NCBI GenBank assembly: GCA_016210845.1
Contig: JACQTK010000266.1
Location: 1 to 48,489 of the forward strand
DNA from: Acidobacteriota bacterium
GTDB lineage: Bacteria > Acidobacteriota > Vicinamibacteria > Vicinamibacterales > UBA2999
DNA: 48,489 nt
Reading direction: 5' to 3'
Position 1 is the first letter of the stretch; each line of letters starts with the position of its first letter. Positions 9,591 through 18,524 of this stretch are shown piece after piece. The position numbers and the translations under genes were made by a program. Below the pieces are notes generated by a model. The model saw only the letters and a program-made list of their open reading frames with translations, did not search any database and was not told the origin of the DNA.

Positions 9591-9995
9591 CCAGATCCTT
9601 TCCGGAAATTCTGACCACCTGTCGGTAGCCCTACCGGGTCAGAAAATCGTCGGACATTCGGCTTCCGACGAGGGAAAGGATGATCGACATGCTCAAGCGA
9701 CACGAGATTCAGGTCCTGCGCCGCGCGAAGCACACGTGGCCGGAGATCGCGGCACTCAGCGGCGTGTCCGAGAAGACCGCGCGCCGCATCGCCGCGGAGG
9801 ACGCGGTCACGACCGTTGACAATGACGCCGAGCGCGCACGTCGGCAGGTGGGAGGCCGGCTATACGGGTGGCAAGAGCGCCGTCTACGCATTGGCACAGA
9901 CGCTGCGCGTCCGCACGGTCACCCCGCTGGTCCGGTTCGAGGGGTTGCCGGGCGAGTTTTCGCAGCACGATTTCGGTGAGGTCTGGGTCAGGTAC
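9561..9995 (+). mobile_element. istA: IS21-family relic: left end with subterminal repeats and a degraded istA N-terminal region
   Basis: ttccgaaaattctgacc (9576-9592) and ttccggaaattctgacc (9600-9616). MIDMLKRHEIQVLRRAKHTWPEIAALSGVSEKTARRIAAED, then in another frame GGKSAVYALAQTLRVRTVTPLVRFEGLPGEFSQHDFGEV. Truncated at an MBL gene fragment; no istB. Confidence 0.75.
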
Positions 9996-9998
9996 CAG

Positions 9999-10313
9999 AT
10001 GCCACCGATGCGGAAAGCAGTGGCCGAGCCCGAGCTGGCCACGTTGGCCGGACGTGCTGCGCGTAGAACTCCCAGTCCTTGTAGGCGTCCATCGTCACGC
10101 TGGCCTGCACCTGCTCGAGCGTCTGGCCTGCGGCGATCGCCTTGGCAACCGCCCCCCGGAGCTCCTCGCGATAGCGGATGTTGGCCGTTACGTCGGCCTT
10201 GCTGCCCAGCATCCCGTGGCTGCACACGAAGTGCTCGAAATCCATCGCCTCCACCGCCCGCACGAGGTCGGTTTCCGCGGGGGTGATCGCGCCGAAGGGG
10301 AGCCGCCGCACGG
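9999..10313 (-). pseudogene. 3' fragment of EF-hand MBL hydrolase gene (duplicate of 17465..17755)
   Basis: RRLPFGAITPAETDLVRAVEAMDFEHFVCSHGMLGSKADVTANIRYREELRGAVAKAIAAGQTLEQVQASVTMDAYKDWEFYAQ; high nucleotide identity with 17465-17755. Confidence 0.8.
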
Positions 10314-10480
10314 TCTCTTGGGATCGAGGCCCCTGCGTAGGCCAGTAATCCTAAGAGCCGACTGTACCTGTTTTGTACCTGGAGGCCGGATTTCGAGTGT
10401 TTCTGGAAATTCTGGTGATTCGATCGTCGGCCCTACGCTGAATTCAGGCACGCCGCACGCCGCCCGTCCCACCAATCCTC

Positions 10481-11020
10481 TTACGTGGACTTCTTGTGGC
10501 GTGACTCGAGAAACGCGATGTCCTCGGCATCGCCTTGGGCTGAACGTGCCGCTCGAGCGATCCTCTTGAGCCGCAGGAGATCCTGCTCGGACGCGATGTC
10601 GAACGCGTGCGTGCGAATCTTGATTCGCGTCGCATGCTCGGCGAGCGTCGCCGCAGGGATGGGGAAGTCGAACAGAAGATCGACGCGAAGGTCCGTCTCC
10701 GCGTTGAAGAAGTACGCGCTCTTCGGCGCGTCGAGACGAAGCCGGGCGGCCGCAACCGTGCGGTTGGCGATCGTCGAGACCACGTCGCCCGCGTCGTTCA
10801 GACGCGAGACGAGCTCGAGCCCATGGTCATAGAAGAGACCGATCGTCGGCGCCAGGCGGTCTCCCGGATGGGGTATCACGAAATCGAAGTCGCGCGTCAC
10901 TCTGCGGGATCCCAGCACCACAAGGGCCATCCCTCCCACGAGCACAGGATCGAGGCCGAGCGCGCGGAGACCCCGGACGATGTCGCTGACCTCCTGGAGA
11001 TGATCCCCGGGATCCGGCAT
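10481..11020 (-). CDS. Nucleotidyltransferase-like protein (possible toxin of a type IV-like TA pair)
   Basis: LRALGLDPVLVGGMALVVLGSRRVTRDFDFVIPHP: GG-x-A and DFDF nucleotidyltransferase signature. Start ATG chosen immediately after the upstream ORF stop. Confidence 0.7.
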   Translation of the reverse strand: MPDPGDHLQEVSDIVRGLRALGLDPVLVGGMALVVLGSRRVTRDFDFVIPHPGDRLAPTIGLFYDHGLELVSRLNDAGDVVSTIANRTVAAARLRLDAPKSAYFFNAETDLRVDLLFDFPIPAATLAEHATRIKIRTHAFDIASEQDLLRLKRIARAARSAQGDAEDIAFLESRHKKST

Positions 11021-11021
11021 G

Positions 11022-11282
11022 TCACGATCCCGTGGGATAGATCCCAGGCAACGGGCCGGCGAACGATCGCACGCGCCTGACGGTGGTCGGCTGCCCGCGC
11101 AGCTCGCGAACCGCGGCGGCATATCGGAAGTTGTCGGCAATACGGCGGGCTGCCCGAAGTGACTGGGATCGAGCCCGGCCTCCCAGCGACGCGATGCGCT
11201 TCTTCTCAGCCGCGGATAACCGCCTGCTGCGAGCTCGTCCGCCCCGACGCCCCAATGCTTTGGCCATCTCAGACGCGTGCAT
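11022..11282 (-). CDS. Small basic antitoxin-like protein paired with nucleotidyltransferase
   Basis: MHASEMAKALGRRGGRARSRRLSAAEKKRIASLGGRARSQSLRAARRIADNFRYAAAVRELRG; TGACATG spacing to the downstream gene. Confidence 0.6.
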   Translation of the reverse strand: MHASEMAKALGRRGGRARSRRLSAAEKKRIASLGGRARSQSLRAARRIADNFRYAAAVRELRGQPTTVRRVRSFAGPLPGIYPTGS

Positions 11283-11290
11283 GGCCGAAT

Positions 11291-11310
11291 TATACTTAGC
11301 GCTAAGTATA
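11291..11310. promoter_or_regulatory. Perfect 20-bp palindrome, candidate autoregulatory operator
   Basis: tatacttagc|gctaagtata, 8 bp upstream of the ATG at 11282 (minus). Confidence 0.65.
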
Positions 11311-11435
11311 GATTTCAACCGATCTCATGAGGTGTAGCAGCTCGACTGCCACGCTCGGCGGCGCGGCGCAGCGCGCATGAAGCGCTGCTGCTGGGATCCG
11401 CGCCAAGTGTGGCGTTCTGAGGTTACAATCCGTGC

Positions 11436-11840
11436 TTGGCCGAACCCGATGACCGGTACGAAGCCCGGACGGTGCTGGTGGTGGACGACCAGCCGCAGAT
11501 TCTGCGCACGCTGACGCGATTCCTCGGCTCGAAGGGCTACCGAGTCGAGACCGCCACGAGCGTCGACGAGGCTCTGCCTCTGCTCGACCAGCGGCACATC
11601 AGCGCTGTGATCCTCGACGTGCGCATGCCCGACCGGTCGGGCTTGGAGCTGCTCGCGCACATGCGCGAGGACGCGAACCTTCGGCACGTGCCGGCCGTGA
11701 TTCTGACGGGCGTCGTCCTCACGCCGGAGGAACAGGCGCTCATCGCGCGCCACAAGGCGCAGGTCTTCTTCAAGCCCAAGAGCTACGAGCAGCTCACGCA
11801 CTACCTCGATCGCGTGACGCGCCAGCCCCAGCCTCGTTGA
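11436..11840 (+). CDS. Response regulator receiver protein (TTG start likely)
   Basis: TVLVVDDQPQILRTLTRFL...VILDVRMPDRSGLELLAHMR...VILTGVVL...FFKP. Confidence 0.85.
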   Translation: MAEPDDRYEARTVLVVDDQPQILRTLTRFLGSKGYRVETATSVDEALPLLDQRHISAVILDVRMPDRSGLELLAHMREDANLRHVPAVILTGVVLTPEEQALIARHKAQVFFKPKSYEQLTHYLDRVTRQPQPR

Positions 11841-11846
11841 CTCTTA

Positions 11847-12040
11847 CGTCTCCGTCTGCGTCGCGCCACGACGTTCGGCGCCCGCCTCTTCATCGTTAGC
11901 ACGAGTACGTCCTGCGCGGCCTCGCCGTCGACTGGTGGTGTCTCGTGAAGCAGGAGTGGGTCGACACCGGCCAGTTCGGCGTGGCGATGACCATCCAGGG
12001 CATGGCCGGGTCCGCGGAATACGGCGCGGCGCTCGCCTGA
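11847..12040 (+). pseudogene. Internal-deletion derivative of the C1 peptidase locus (5' leader repeat joined to last 138 bp of gene)
   Basis: 11847-11902 matches 5832-5891; 11903-12040 matches 6786-6923 (EYVLRGLAVDWWCLVKQEWVDTGQFGVAMTIQGMAGSAEYGAALA*). Confidence 0.85.
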
Positions 12041-12129
12041 GCCCAGACACGTGGGGGCACGGCGTCGCCGCGCCCCGTGTTTGACTCCTCCTCGGCTATT
12101 CGGTAGGGTTCCCCCGACAGGGCCCCCGC

Positions 12130-13722
12130 ATGTCCGCTTCCCGCCGCGACTTTCTCAAGGCCACGGCCACCGCCGCGGCCTCCCTGGCGGCATACGGCCG
12201 CCTCGCGTTCGATCCCTCGGCGCAGACGCTGACGGCGCCAGGCGCGGATCCCTTCGCGCTCGAGCTCGCCATGGAGGCGTTGAACGTGGCGCGCGACGCG
12301 GGCGCCGCGTACGCGGACGTCCGCATCGGCCGCTATCGCAACCAGTCCATCAGCACGCGCGAGCGCCAGGTGAGCAGCGTCAGCGACAGCGAGTCGTACG
12401 GGCTCGGCGTGCGCACGCTCGTGGAGGGCTGCTGGGGCTTCGCCGCGACCAGTACGATGACCCGCGCGGGCGTGCAGCAGGCCGCCCGCGAGGCCGCCGT
12501 GCTGTCGCGCGCCGCGCGCGCCGTGCAGAAGCGGCGGGTGGAGCTGGCCCCCGTCACACCCGTGCAGGGCACCTGGATGACGCCCGTGCAGCGCGACCCG
12601 CTCGACGTGCCGCTCGAGGAGAAGATCGCCCTGCTGCTGGCCGCCGATGAGGCGGCGCTCAAGGTGCCGACCGTGCGGTTCGTCAGCACGGGGCTGGCCT
12701 TGCTGCGGGAGATCAAGACGCTGGTCACCTCGGAGGGCACCAGCATCACGCAGACGCTCATCCGGGTGGGACCGAGCTTCTCCGCCACCGCCGTGGCCAG
12801 CGGTGACTTTCAAGTGTACGAGGAGGAGCTGGCGCCTCGCGGCCAGGGCTGGGAGTACGTCGAGTCGCTGAACATGCCAGGCCACGCCGAGCGATGGGCG
12901 TCGCTCGCCGCCGAAAAGCTGACCGCCCGCACGGTGGACGCGGGCGAGTGGGATCTCATTCTCGAACCCACCAACCTGTGGCTCACCATCCACGAGTCGA
13001 TCGGCCATCCCACCGAGCTGGACCGCGCGTCCGGCGAGGAGGCCAACTACGCGGGCACCAGCTTCGTCGCGCCGCCCGAGAAGATGATCGGTCGGCTCCG
13101 CTACGGTCCCGAGATCATGAACGTGCAGGCCGACCGCACGCAGGAGGGCTCGCTGTCGCGTGTCGCCTGGGATGACGAGGGCGTGCCCGCGGACCAGTGG
13201 CTCATCATCGAGCGCGGCGTCTTCAAGGACTACCAGACCACGCGCGAGCAGGTGGCCCTCGTTCAGCATCTGACGGGCGTGAAGCGGTCGCACGGCTGCT
13301 CGTTCGCCGACTCGTGGAAGACCGTCCAGTTCCAGCGCATGCCGAACATCTCGTTGCTGCCAGGCGAACGCGACCTCACCACCGGCGACATCGTCGCCGA
13401 CACCCAGCGCGGCATCCTGATCAGGAACCGCGGATCGTGGTCGATCGACCACCAGCGCTACAACTTCCAGTTCTCGGGTCAGGCGTTCTACGAGGTGCGC
13501 GGCGGCAAGATCGTCGGGATGCTGCGGGACGTCGCGTACCAGGCCAACACGCCCCTGTTCTGGAGCTCGATGGACCTGGTTGGCGGCACGTCGTCCTACT
13601 GGATGGGCGGCTCGTTCAACGACGGGAAGGGCGAGCCGGCCCAGATCAGCTCGGTGAGCCACGGCTGTCCGCCCGCACGGTTCCGCAACGTCACGGTCCT
13701 CAACACGAGACGCACGGCATGA
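12130..13722 (+). CDS. tldD: TldD-family metalloprotease with TAT-like signal
   Basis: MSASRRDFLKATATAAASLAA; HESIGHPTELDRASGEEANYAGTSF; GSFNDGKGEPAQISSVSHGCPPARFRNV. Confidence 0.85.
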   Translation: MSASRRDFLKATATAAASLAAYGRLAFDPSAQTLTAPGADPFALELAMEALNVARDAGAAYADVRIGRYRNQSISTRERQVSSVSDSESYGLGVRTLVEGCWGFAATSTMTRAGVQQAAREAAVLSRAARAVQKRRVELAPVTPVQGTWMTPVQRDPLDVPLEEKIALLLAADEAALKVPTVRFVSTGLALLREIKTLVTSEGTSITQTLIRVGPSFSATAVASGDFQVYEEELAPRGQGWEYVESLNMPGHAERWASLAAEKLTARTVDAGEWDLILEPTNLWLTIHESIGHPTELDRASGEEANYAGTSFVAPPEKMIGRLRYGPEIMNVQADRTQEGSLSRVAWDDEGVPADQWLIIERGVFKDYQTTREQVALVQHLTGVKRSHGCSFADSWKTVQFQRMPNISLLPGERDLTTGDIVADTQRGILIRNRGSWSIDHQRYNFQFSGQAFYEVRGGKIVGMLRDVAYQANTPLFWSSMDLVGGTSSYWMGGSFNDGKGEPAQISSVSHGCPPARFRNVTVLNTRRTA

Positions 13723-15095
13723 GGGCGCAGGCCGCCGAGGCGCGGGATCCGTGGGGCCTGCTGTCGCGCGAGCAGGCACGCGCGCTCGCCGACCGCGTGC
13801 TCGCCGCGAGCATGGCCGACCAGACGCGCGTCAACATCACCAGCGAATGGCGCGGCAACACGCGCTTTGCCGACGCCAGCATAACGACCTCGGGCGGAAC
13901 CACGGACACGTCCGTCAGCGTGACCGTGACCATCGGCAGGCGGCGTGCCTCGGCATCCACCAACGTCCTCGATGACGCATCGCTGAAGCGGACGATCGCG
14001 CTGGCCGTGCAGCTGGCGCGCCTCTCGCCCGATGACCCTGAGCTGATGCCCGAGCTCCGGCCGCAGACCTACGGCAGCGTCGACGCGTTCGCCGAGCCTA
14101 CGGCCGATCTCGATGCCGAGCGGCGTGCGGCAGCCGTTCGCCGCGCCGTCGAGGCGGCCGTGCAGGCGGGCAAAGAGGCCGGCGCCCTCTTCGTCGCGGG
14201 GTTCCTCGACGCCACCGCGCGGGCCACGGCCGTGGCCACGAGCCACGGCCTGTTTGCCTATCACCGCACCACCGACGCGGACCTCTCGATCACCGCGCGG
14301 ACGCCGGACGGCACGGGCAGCGGCTGGGCGCGGGCGGGATCGCGCGACTGGGGCACGATCGATCCCGCGGCGATCGGCCGTATCGCGGCGCAGAAGGCGG
14401 TCGCCAGCCGCAACCCCCAGCCAATCGAGCCTGGGATGTATACCGCGATGCTCGAGCCGCAGGCCGTCACCGATCTGGTCCCGCTGCTCGGCGGCGCGCT
14501 GAATGCGCGCAACGCCGACGAAGGGCGCAGCGCCTTCTCGAAGCCGGGCGGCGGCACGCGCATCGGCGAGAAGGTGGCCGACGAGCGCGTGACGCTCTAC
14601 TCGGATCCCGCCGATCCGGACCTGCGCGGCGCGCCGTTCGACGCCGAGGGCCTCCCGGTACGGCGCATCGTCTGGATCGAGAGAGGCGTCCTGAAGAACC
14701 TCTCGTACACCCGCTTCTGGGCCCAGAAGCAGCAAGCACAGCCCACGGGCGCCCAGGCGCTGCTCGGCGGCCTCACGCTGGCGGGCGGCACCAAGAGCAC
14801 CGAGCAGCTGATTGCCGAGTGCGAGAGCGGCGTGCTCGTGACGCACTTCTTCTACATCCGCTCGCTCGACGCACGCACGGTGCTGTACACCGGCCTGACG
14901 CGCGACGGCGCGTTCCTGATCGAAAAGGGCAGAATCACCCGCGCGCTGAAGAACTTCCGGTGGAACGAGAGCCCCCTGCTGATGCTGAACCGGCTGGAGG
15001 ACATCGGGCGGCCGGAGCCCACGGCGGCCGGCCGCATGATGCCCGCGCTCCGCGTCCGGAACTTCAACTTCACGTCGCTGTCCGACGCGGTGTAG
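13719..15095 (+). CDS. TldD/PmbA-family partner protein
   Basis: ATGA overlap with tldD; VNITSEWRGNTRFADASITTSGGTTDTSVSV...; GGLTLAGGTKSTEQLIAECESGVLVTHFFYIR. Confidence 0.8.
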   Translation: MRAQAAEARDPWGLLSREQARALADRVLAASMADQTRVNITSEWRGNTRFADASITTSGGTTDTSVSVTVTIGRRRASASTNVLDDASLKRTIALAVQLARLSPDDPELMPELRPQTYGSVDAFAEPTADLDAERRAAAVRRAVEAAVQAGKEAGALFVAGFLDATARATAVATSHGLFAYHRTTDADLSITARTPDGTGSGWARAGSRDWGTIDPAAIGRIAAQKAVASRNPQPIEPGMYTAMLEPQAVTDLVPLLGGALNARNADEGRSAFSKPGGGTRIGEKVADERVTLYSDPADPDLRGAPFDAEGLPVRRIVWIERGVLKNLSYTRFWAQKQQAQPTGAQALLGGLTLAGGTKSTEQLIAECESGVLVTHFFYIRSLDARTVLYTGLTRDGAFLIEKGRITRALKNFRWNESPLLMLNRLEDIGRPEPTAAGRMMPALRVRNFNFTSLSDAV

Positions 15096-15119
15096 GCGGA
15101 CCTGAAGGTCCGCTTCTAC
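15092..15119. repeat. REP-like palindrome including the stop codon of the PmbA-like gene
   Basis: gtag-gcggacct-ga-aggtccgc-tt-ctac. Confidence 0.7.
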
Positions 15120-15231
15120 GACCCAGGCCTCCCCCTCACTCACCTCATTGTCTTCTCTGGCGCCTTGGTGCTAGACTGCGCCCGGCTTTCCAGCGCTCAT
15201 TCTTCCGTTTTGAGCAACCGAAGACTCCCCC

Positions 15232-17436
15232 ATGGCTCACCCGACGTGCGCCCGGGAGCTGCACGCCTCGCCAAGGCGCGTGCCCTGGGAACACCGCGTC
15301 GAATGGCTGGTGCTGCTCCTGGCGGTGGCGGCGCTGCTGGCCCTTCGACTGCCATTTCTGCCGCCCACGCTCGACGATGTCGACAGCGTGAACTTCGACC
15401 TCGGGGTACACAAGTACGACCCCGTTCACCATCAGCCGCATCCCCCGGGGTATCCCGTCTACATCTTCCTGGCACGACTGATCCATCCCTGGTTCCAGTC
15501 GCACGCGGCCGGCCTGGCCGTCGTCTCCGCGCTCTTCAGTGCCTTGTCGGGCGTCCCCCTCTACTGGCTCATGCGGCGCCTGACGTCCAGGCCGGGAGCC
15601 GTCCTCGCCTGCGTCCTGACGCTGTTCAACCCCGTCTTCTGGTTCAACAGCGTGCGGCCGATGAGCGACCTGAGCGGCTTCTTCTTCGTGACCGCCGCGC
15701 AGTGTCTTCTGGTGACGGCGCTCCTCGACGACGGGGCGCTCCGCCGGTCACGTGTGCTGTGGCTGGCCGGAGCCGCGATCGCTGGACTCGGCGTCGGCGT
15801 GCGCGCGCAGACCCTGTGGCTCGTCGGCCCGTTACTGCTCTACGGCGCGTGGCATCGACGATCCGCCCGCGCGGCCGCCGCGACGGGGCTCTGCTTTGCG
15901 GCGGCAGTGGCGCTATGGCTCGTGCCGATGCTGGTGCTGTCTGGAGGAATGGCGCCCTTCCTCGACAGCTTTTCCACGATGATGCGCAGCGCGCTGCCCG
16001 CCGAGCCCCTCGTGACCGATTTTTCGATTCGGCGCGCGGTGCGCGCGGCGGTGGACGTCTGGCTCGCGCCATGGCAGGCCATCGGCTTCGGCGCCATCGT
16101 GCTGGTGCTGGCGGCGACGGGCACCGCAATCCTCGCGCGCACGGACCGGCGGCTCCTGGGACTGCTGTTGCTCCTGTTCCTTCCATACGGGCTGTACCAC
16201 TACGCCGCCCAGGCCACGCAGCATCTCCGCTACGCGATCCCGACGCTTCCGCTGGTGGCCTTCCTGGCGACGGTGCCGCTTCTGCGCAGCGCGCGTCGCG
16301 TTCAGTTCCTGCTGCCGGCCGCCGCCGTCGGGGCCATCGTCGTCGCGGCGATGACGACGATGCCTGCGCTGGCGGCGTATCACGCCACGCCGAGCCCGCC
16401 CTTTCAGGCGCTCGCCGCGTTGGAGCGCCTGGATGCGGCTTCCGGTTCTGTCGTCACCGGCCACTACGTGTTCGAACGGTATTTGCCCATGGTGCGGAAG
16501 CACCAGGTGCTGATGCCGGCCCAGGGCGCCTGGCAGACGTTGATGACGTACTGGCAGCAGCGCGACCCGAAGCCGATCCTGTTCCTCAATCAGCGGGGGC
16601 GAACCACGCTGCTGGCGTTCGGCCATCCGCGACGGGAGCGCCTCGGACGCTGGCGCTGGCCGGATCCGGTCAGACCCTTCATGCGGGGCGAGCGCCCGGG
16701 GTGGGTCGAGCTGCTTCGGCTGGACGCGCCGAACTGGTTTTCGGAAAGCGGGCTCCTGGTGACGGCTGAGGCCGGTCCACTCGAGAAGGTTCTGAACGAG
16801 CAACCACGGCTGCGCGTTCGCGCCTCTCGGCGGCGGAGCGCGTTCGTCGTCTCGGGCTTCCTCAGGGACGCCGTCACTGCCGACGTCTCCCTGACCGTTC
16901 GCGATCGCCGGCAGTCGAAGTGGAGGGTCGGCCAGCACTTCACCGCACGCACGCTGCTGGATCCGCTTCCCGGTGCCGCCGGCTATCTTCCGGCCTCTCT
17001 CGGAACCACCGCCCCCGCCGTGTTTACCGACGTCTGGCTCGCCCCCGAGGACAGCGCGTTCATCCGGCCGTCTCACGGGTTCTACGTGGCCGAGCGAGAC
17101 GACGACTCGGAGCTGTTTCGCTGGATCGCCCCTGTCGCAGTGGCCACCGCGTACCTCCCCGCTCCCCGAGGACGCCTGACGATCGAGGGATGGATTCCAG
17201 CGGAATACTACGAGCTGCCGCTCGTGCTGTCGATGGAGTGGAACGGACGCCCGCTCGCCTCCGTCGACGTGCACACTCCCCGCTTCCGGATCGAGCGGGA
17301 GCTGCCGGGATCCAGCGGGGCGCCATGGGGCGAGCTGAAGATCCGATCGTCGCACTCGTTCGTGCCCGACGAGCAGCAGCACAACGGCGATCGGCGAGTC
17401 CTCGCCGCCAGGATCTACCGGCTGACCCTCGACTGA
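15232..17436 (+). CDS. GT39-like membrane glycosyltransferase/mannosyltransferase
   Basis: Multi-TM; DDVDSVNFDLGVHKYDPVHHQPHPPGYPVYIFLARL early loop typical of GT39/PMT-like proteins. Confidence 0.7.
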   Translation: MAHPTCARELHASPRRVPWEHRVEWLVLLLAVAALLALRLPFLPPTLDDVDSVNFDLGVHKYDPVHHQPHPPGYPVYIFLARLIHPWFQSHAAGLAVVSALFSALSGVPLYWLMRRLTSRPGAVLACVLTLFNPVFWFNSVRPMSDLSGFFFVTAAQCLLVTALLDDGALRRSRVLWLAGAAIAGLGVGVRAQTLWLVGPLLLYGAWHRRSARAAAATGLCFAAAVALWLVPMLVLSGGMAPFLDSFSTMMRSALPAEPLVTDFSIRRAVRAAVDVWLAPWQAIGFGAIVLVLAATGTAILARTDRRLLGLLLLLFLPYGLYHYAAQATQHLRYAIPTLPLVAFLATVPLLRSARRVQFLLPAAAVGAIVVAAMTTMPALAAYHATPSPPFQALAALERLDAASGSVVTGHYVFERYLPMVRKHQVLMPAQGAWQTLMTYWQQRDPKPILFLNQRGRTTLLAFGHPRRERLGRWRWPDPVRPFMRGERPGWVELLRLDAPNWFSESGLLVTAEAGPLEKVLNEQPRLRVRASRRRSAFVVSGFLRDAVTADVSLTVRDRRQSKWRVGQHFTARTLLDPLPGAAGYLPASLGTTAPAVFTDVWLAPEDSAFIRPSHGFYVAERDDDSELFRWIAPVAVATAYLPAPRGRLTIEGWIPAEYYELPLVLSMEWNGRPLASVDVHTPRFRIERELPGSSGAPWGELKIRSSHSFVPDEQQHNGDRRVLAARIYRLTLD

Positions 17437-17443
17437 GGCGACG

Positions 17444-17471
17444 CTACCGTCGGGCGCTCAGCGCCCGGTAG
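17444..17471. terminator. Hairpin between convergent genes
   Basis: cgggcgc-tca-gcgcccg with outer ctacc/ggtag complementarity. Confidence 0.55.
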
Positions 17472-18463
17472 AAGCCGGCCACGTTGGCCGGACGCTGCTG
17501 CGCGTAGAACTCCCAATCCTTGTAGGCATCCACGTCACGCTGGCCTGCACCTGCTCGAGCGTCTGGCCCGCGGCGATCGCCTTGGCCACCTCCGCCCCGA
17601 GCTCCTCGCGATAGCGGATGTTGGCCGCCACGTCGGCCTTCTGCCCAGTATCCCGTGGCTGCACACGAAGTGCTCGAAATCCATCGCCTCCACCGCACGC
17701 ACGAGTTCGGTTTCCGCGGGGGTGATCGCGCCGAAGGGGAGCCGCCGCACGGTAATCCAGTCCGACGCGAACAGGACGTTGGTCCCGTCCACGAACCGCA
17801 CGAGCGTGTTGTCATCGTCATGGGGAATCGGCCTGGAGATGATTTCCACGCGGTTGCCGCCGAGGGTGATCGTGAGACGGTCCGTGTACGTGAGGTCGGG
17901 CGGGTGCACGTTGGCCAGCGGGCCACGCGTGACCTCGGCGCCGCTCAGGGCGCCGTCCTTGTCCACGTCGTGGAGGGCGAACAGCCGCTGCAGGTTGCCC
18001 TGCGCCTCCGCCTGCTCGATCCGGCCGTTGCCGTTGGCGTCCTGCATCCGCACGTTCATCGGCAGCGCCGCGTCGGCGGGCGGCATCGCGATGTTCTCGA
18101 GCATGTTCTCGTGACCGATGAACCGCGCGGTGTCCGCGTACACGGCTCCGCCCGAGGCATGGTCCCAGTGGTGATGGCTGTAGCTGACGTAGCGCACGGG
18201 CACCTTGAAGCGCGACGCCAGCTCGCCCTTGAGCCAGGCGGCCATCTCCGTGCCGATCGGCTCCACCAGGACGATGCCTTCGGAGGTGACCATGAACACC
18301 GAAAGGTAGTCGTCCTGTCGCGCCCAGTAGATCGAGCCCGTCAGGTTGCCGATCTCCTGTCCCTTGTACTGCGTCTGTTGATAGCCTGCGCCTGGACGAT
18401 GGGCGGAAGCGCGGCGACCCCGAGACACACCACGAACAAGGCTGTCAGGCGTCTGGCTTTCAT
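17444..18463 (-). pseudogene. Secreted MBL-fold hydrolase with two EF-hand loops; at least three frameshifts
   Basis: MKARRLTALFVVCLGVAALPPIVQAQA (signal), then frame change to YQQTQYKGQEIGNLTGSIYWARQDDYLSVF...SHHHWDHASGG...; DANGNGRIEQAE and DVDKDGALSGAE. Two 1-nt deletions relative to the 9999-10313 copy. Confidence 0.8.
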
Positions 18464-18524
18464 CGCTGCTCCTTCGCTGGAGGGTTCTCGGCGGGTGGAT
18501 ATTACTACCCTGGCCCGGGGAGGG

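Noticed and set aside
10385-10420. Right end of the IS21 relic (tttctggaaattctggtgattc)
   Set aside because: Resembles the left-end repeats but in the same orientation, whereas a right end should be inverted; similarity is short.
5940-18463. All frameshifts being sequencing errors
   Set aside because: Not excluded, but lesions cluster in duplicated/accessory genes while long genes such as glgB, tldD, the GT39-like gene and the S8 core are clean, and two lesions are clear tandem duplications rather than homopolymer indels.
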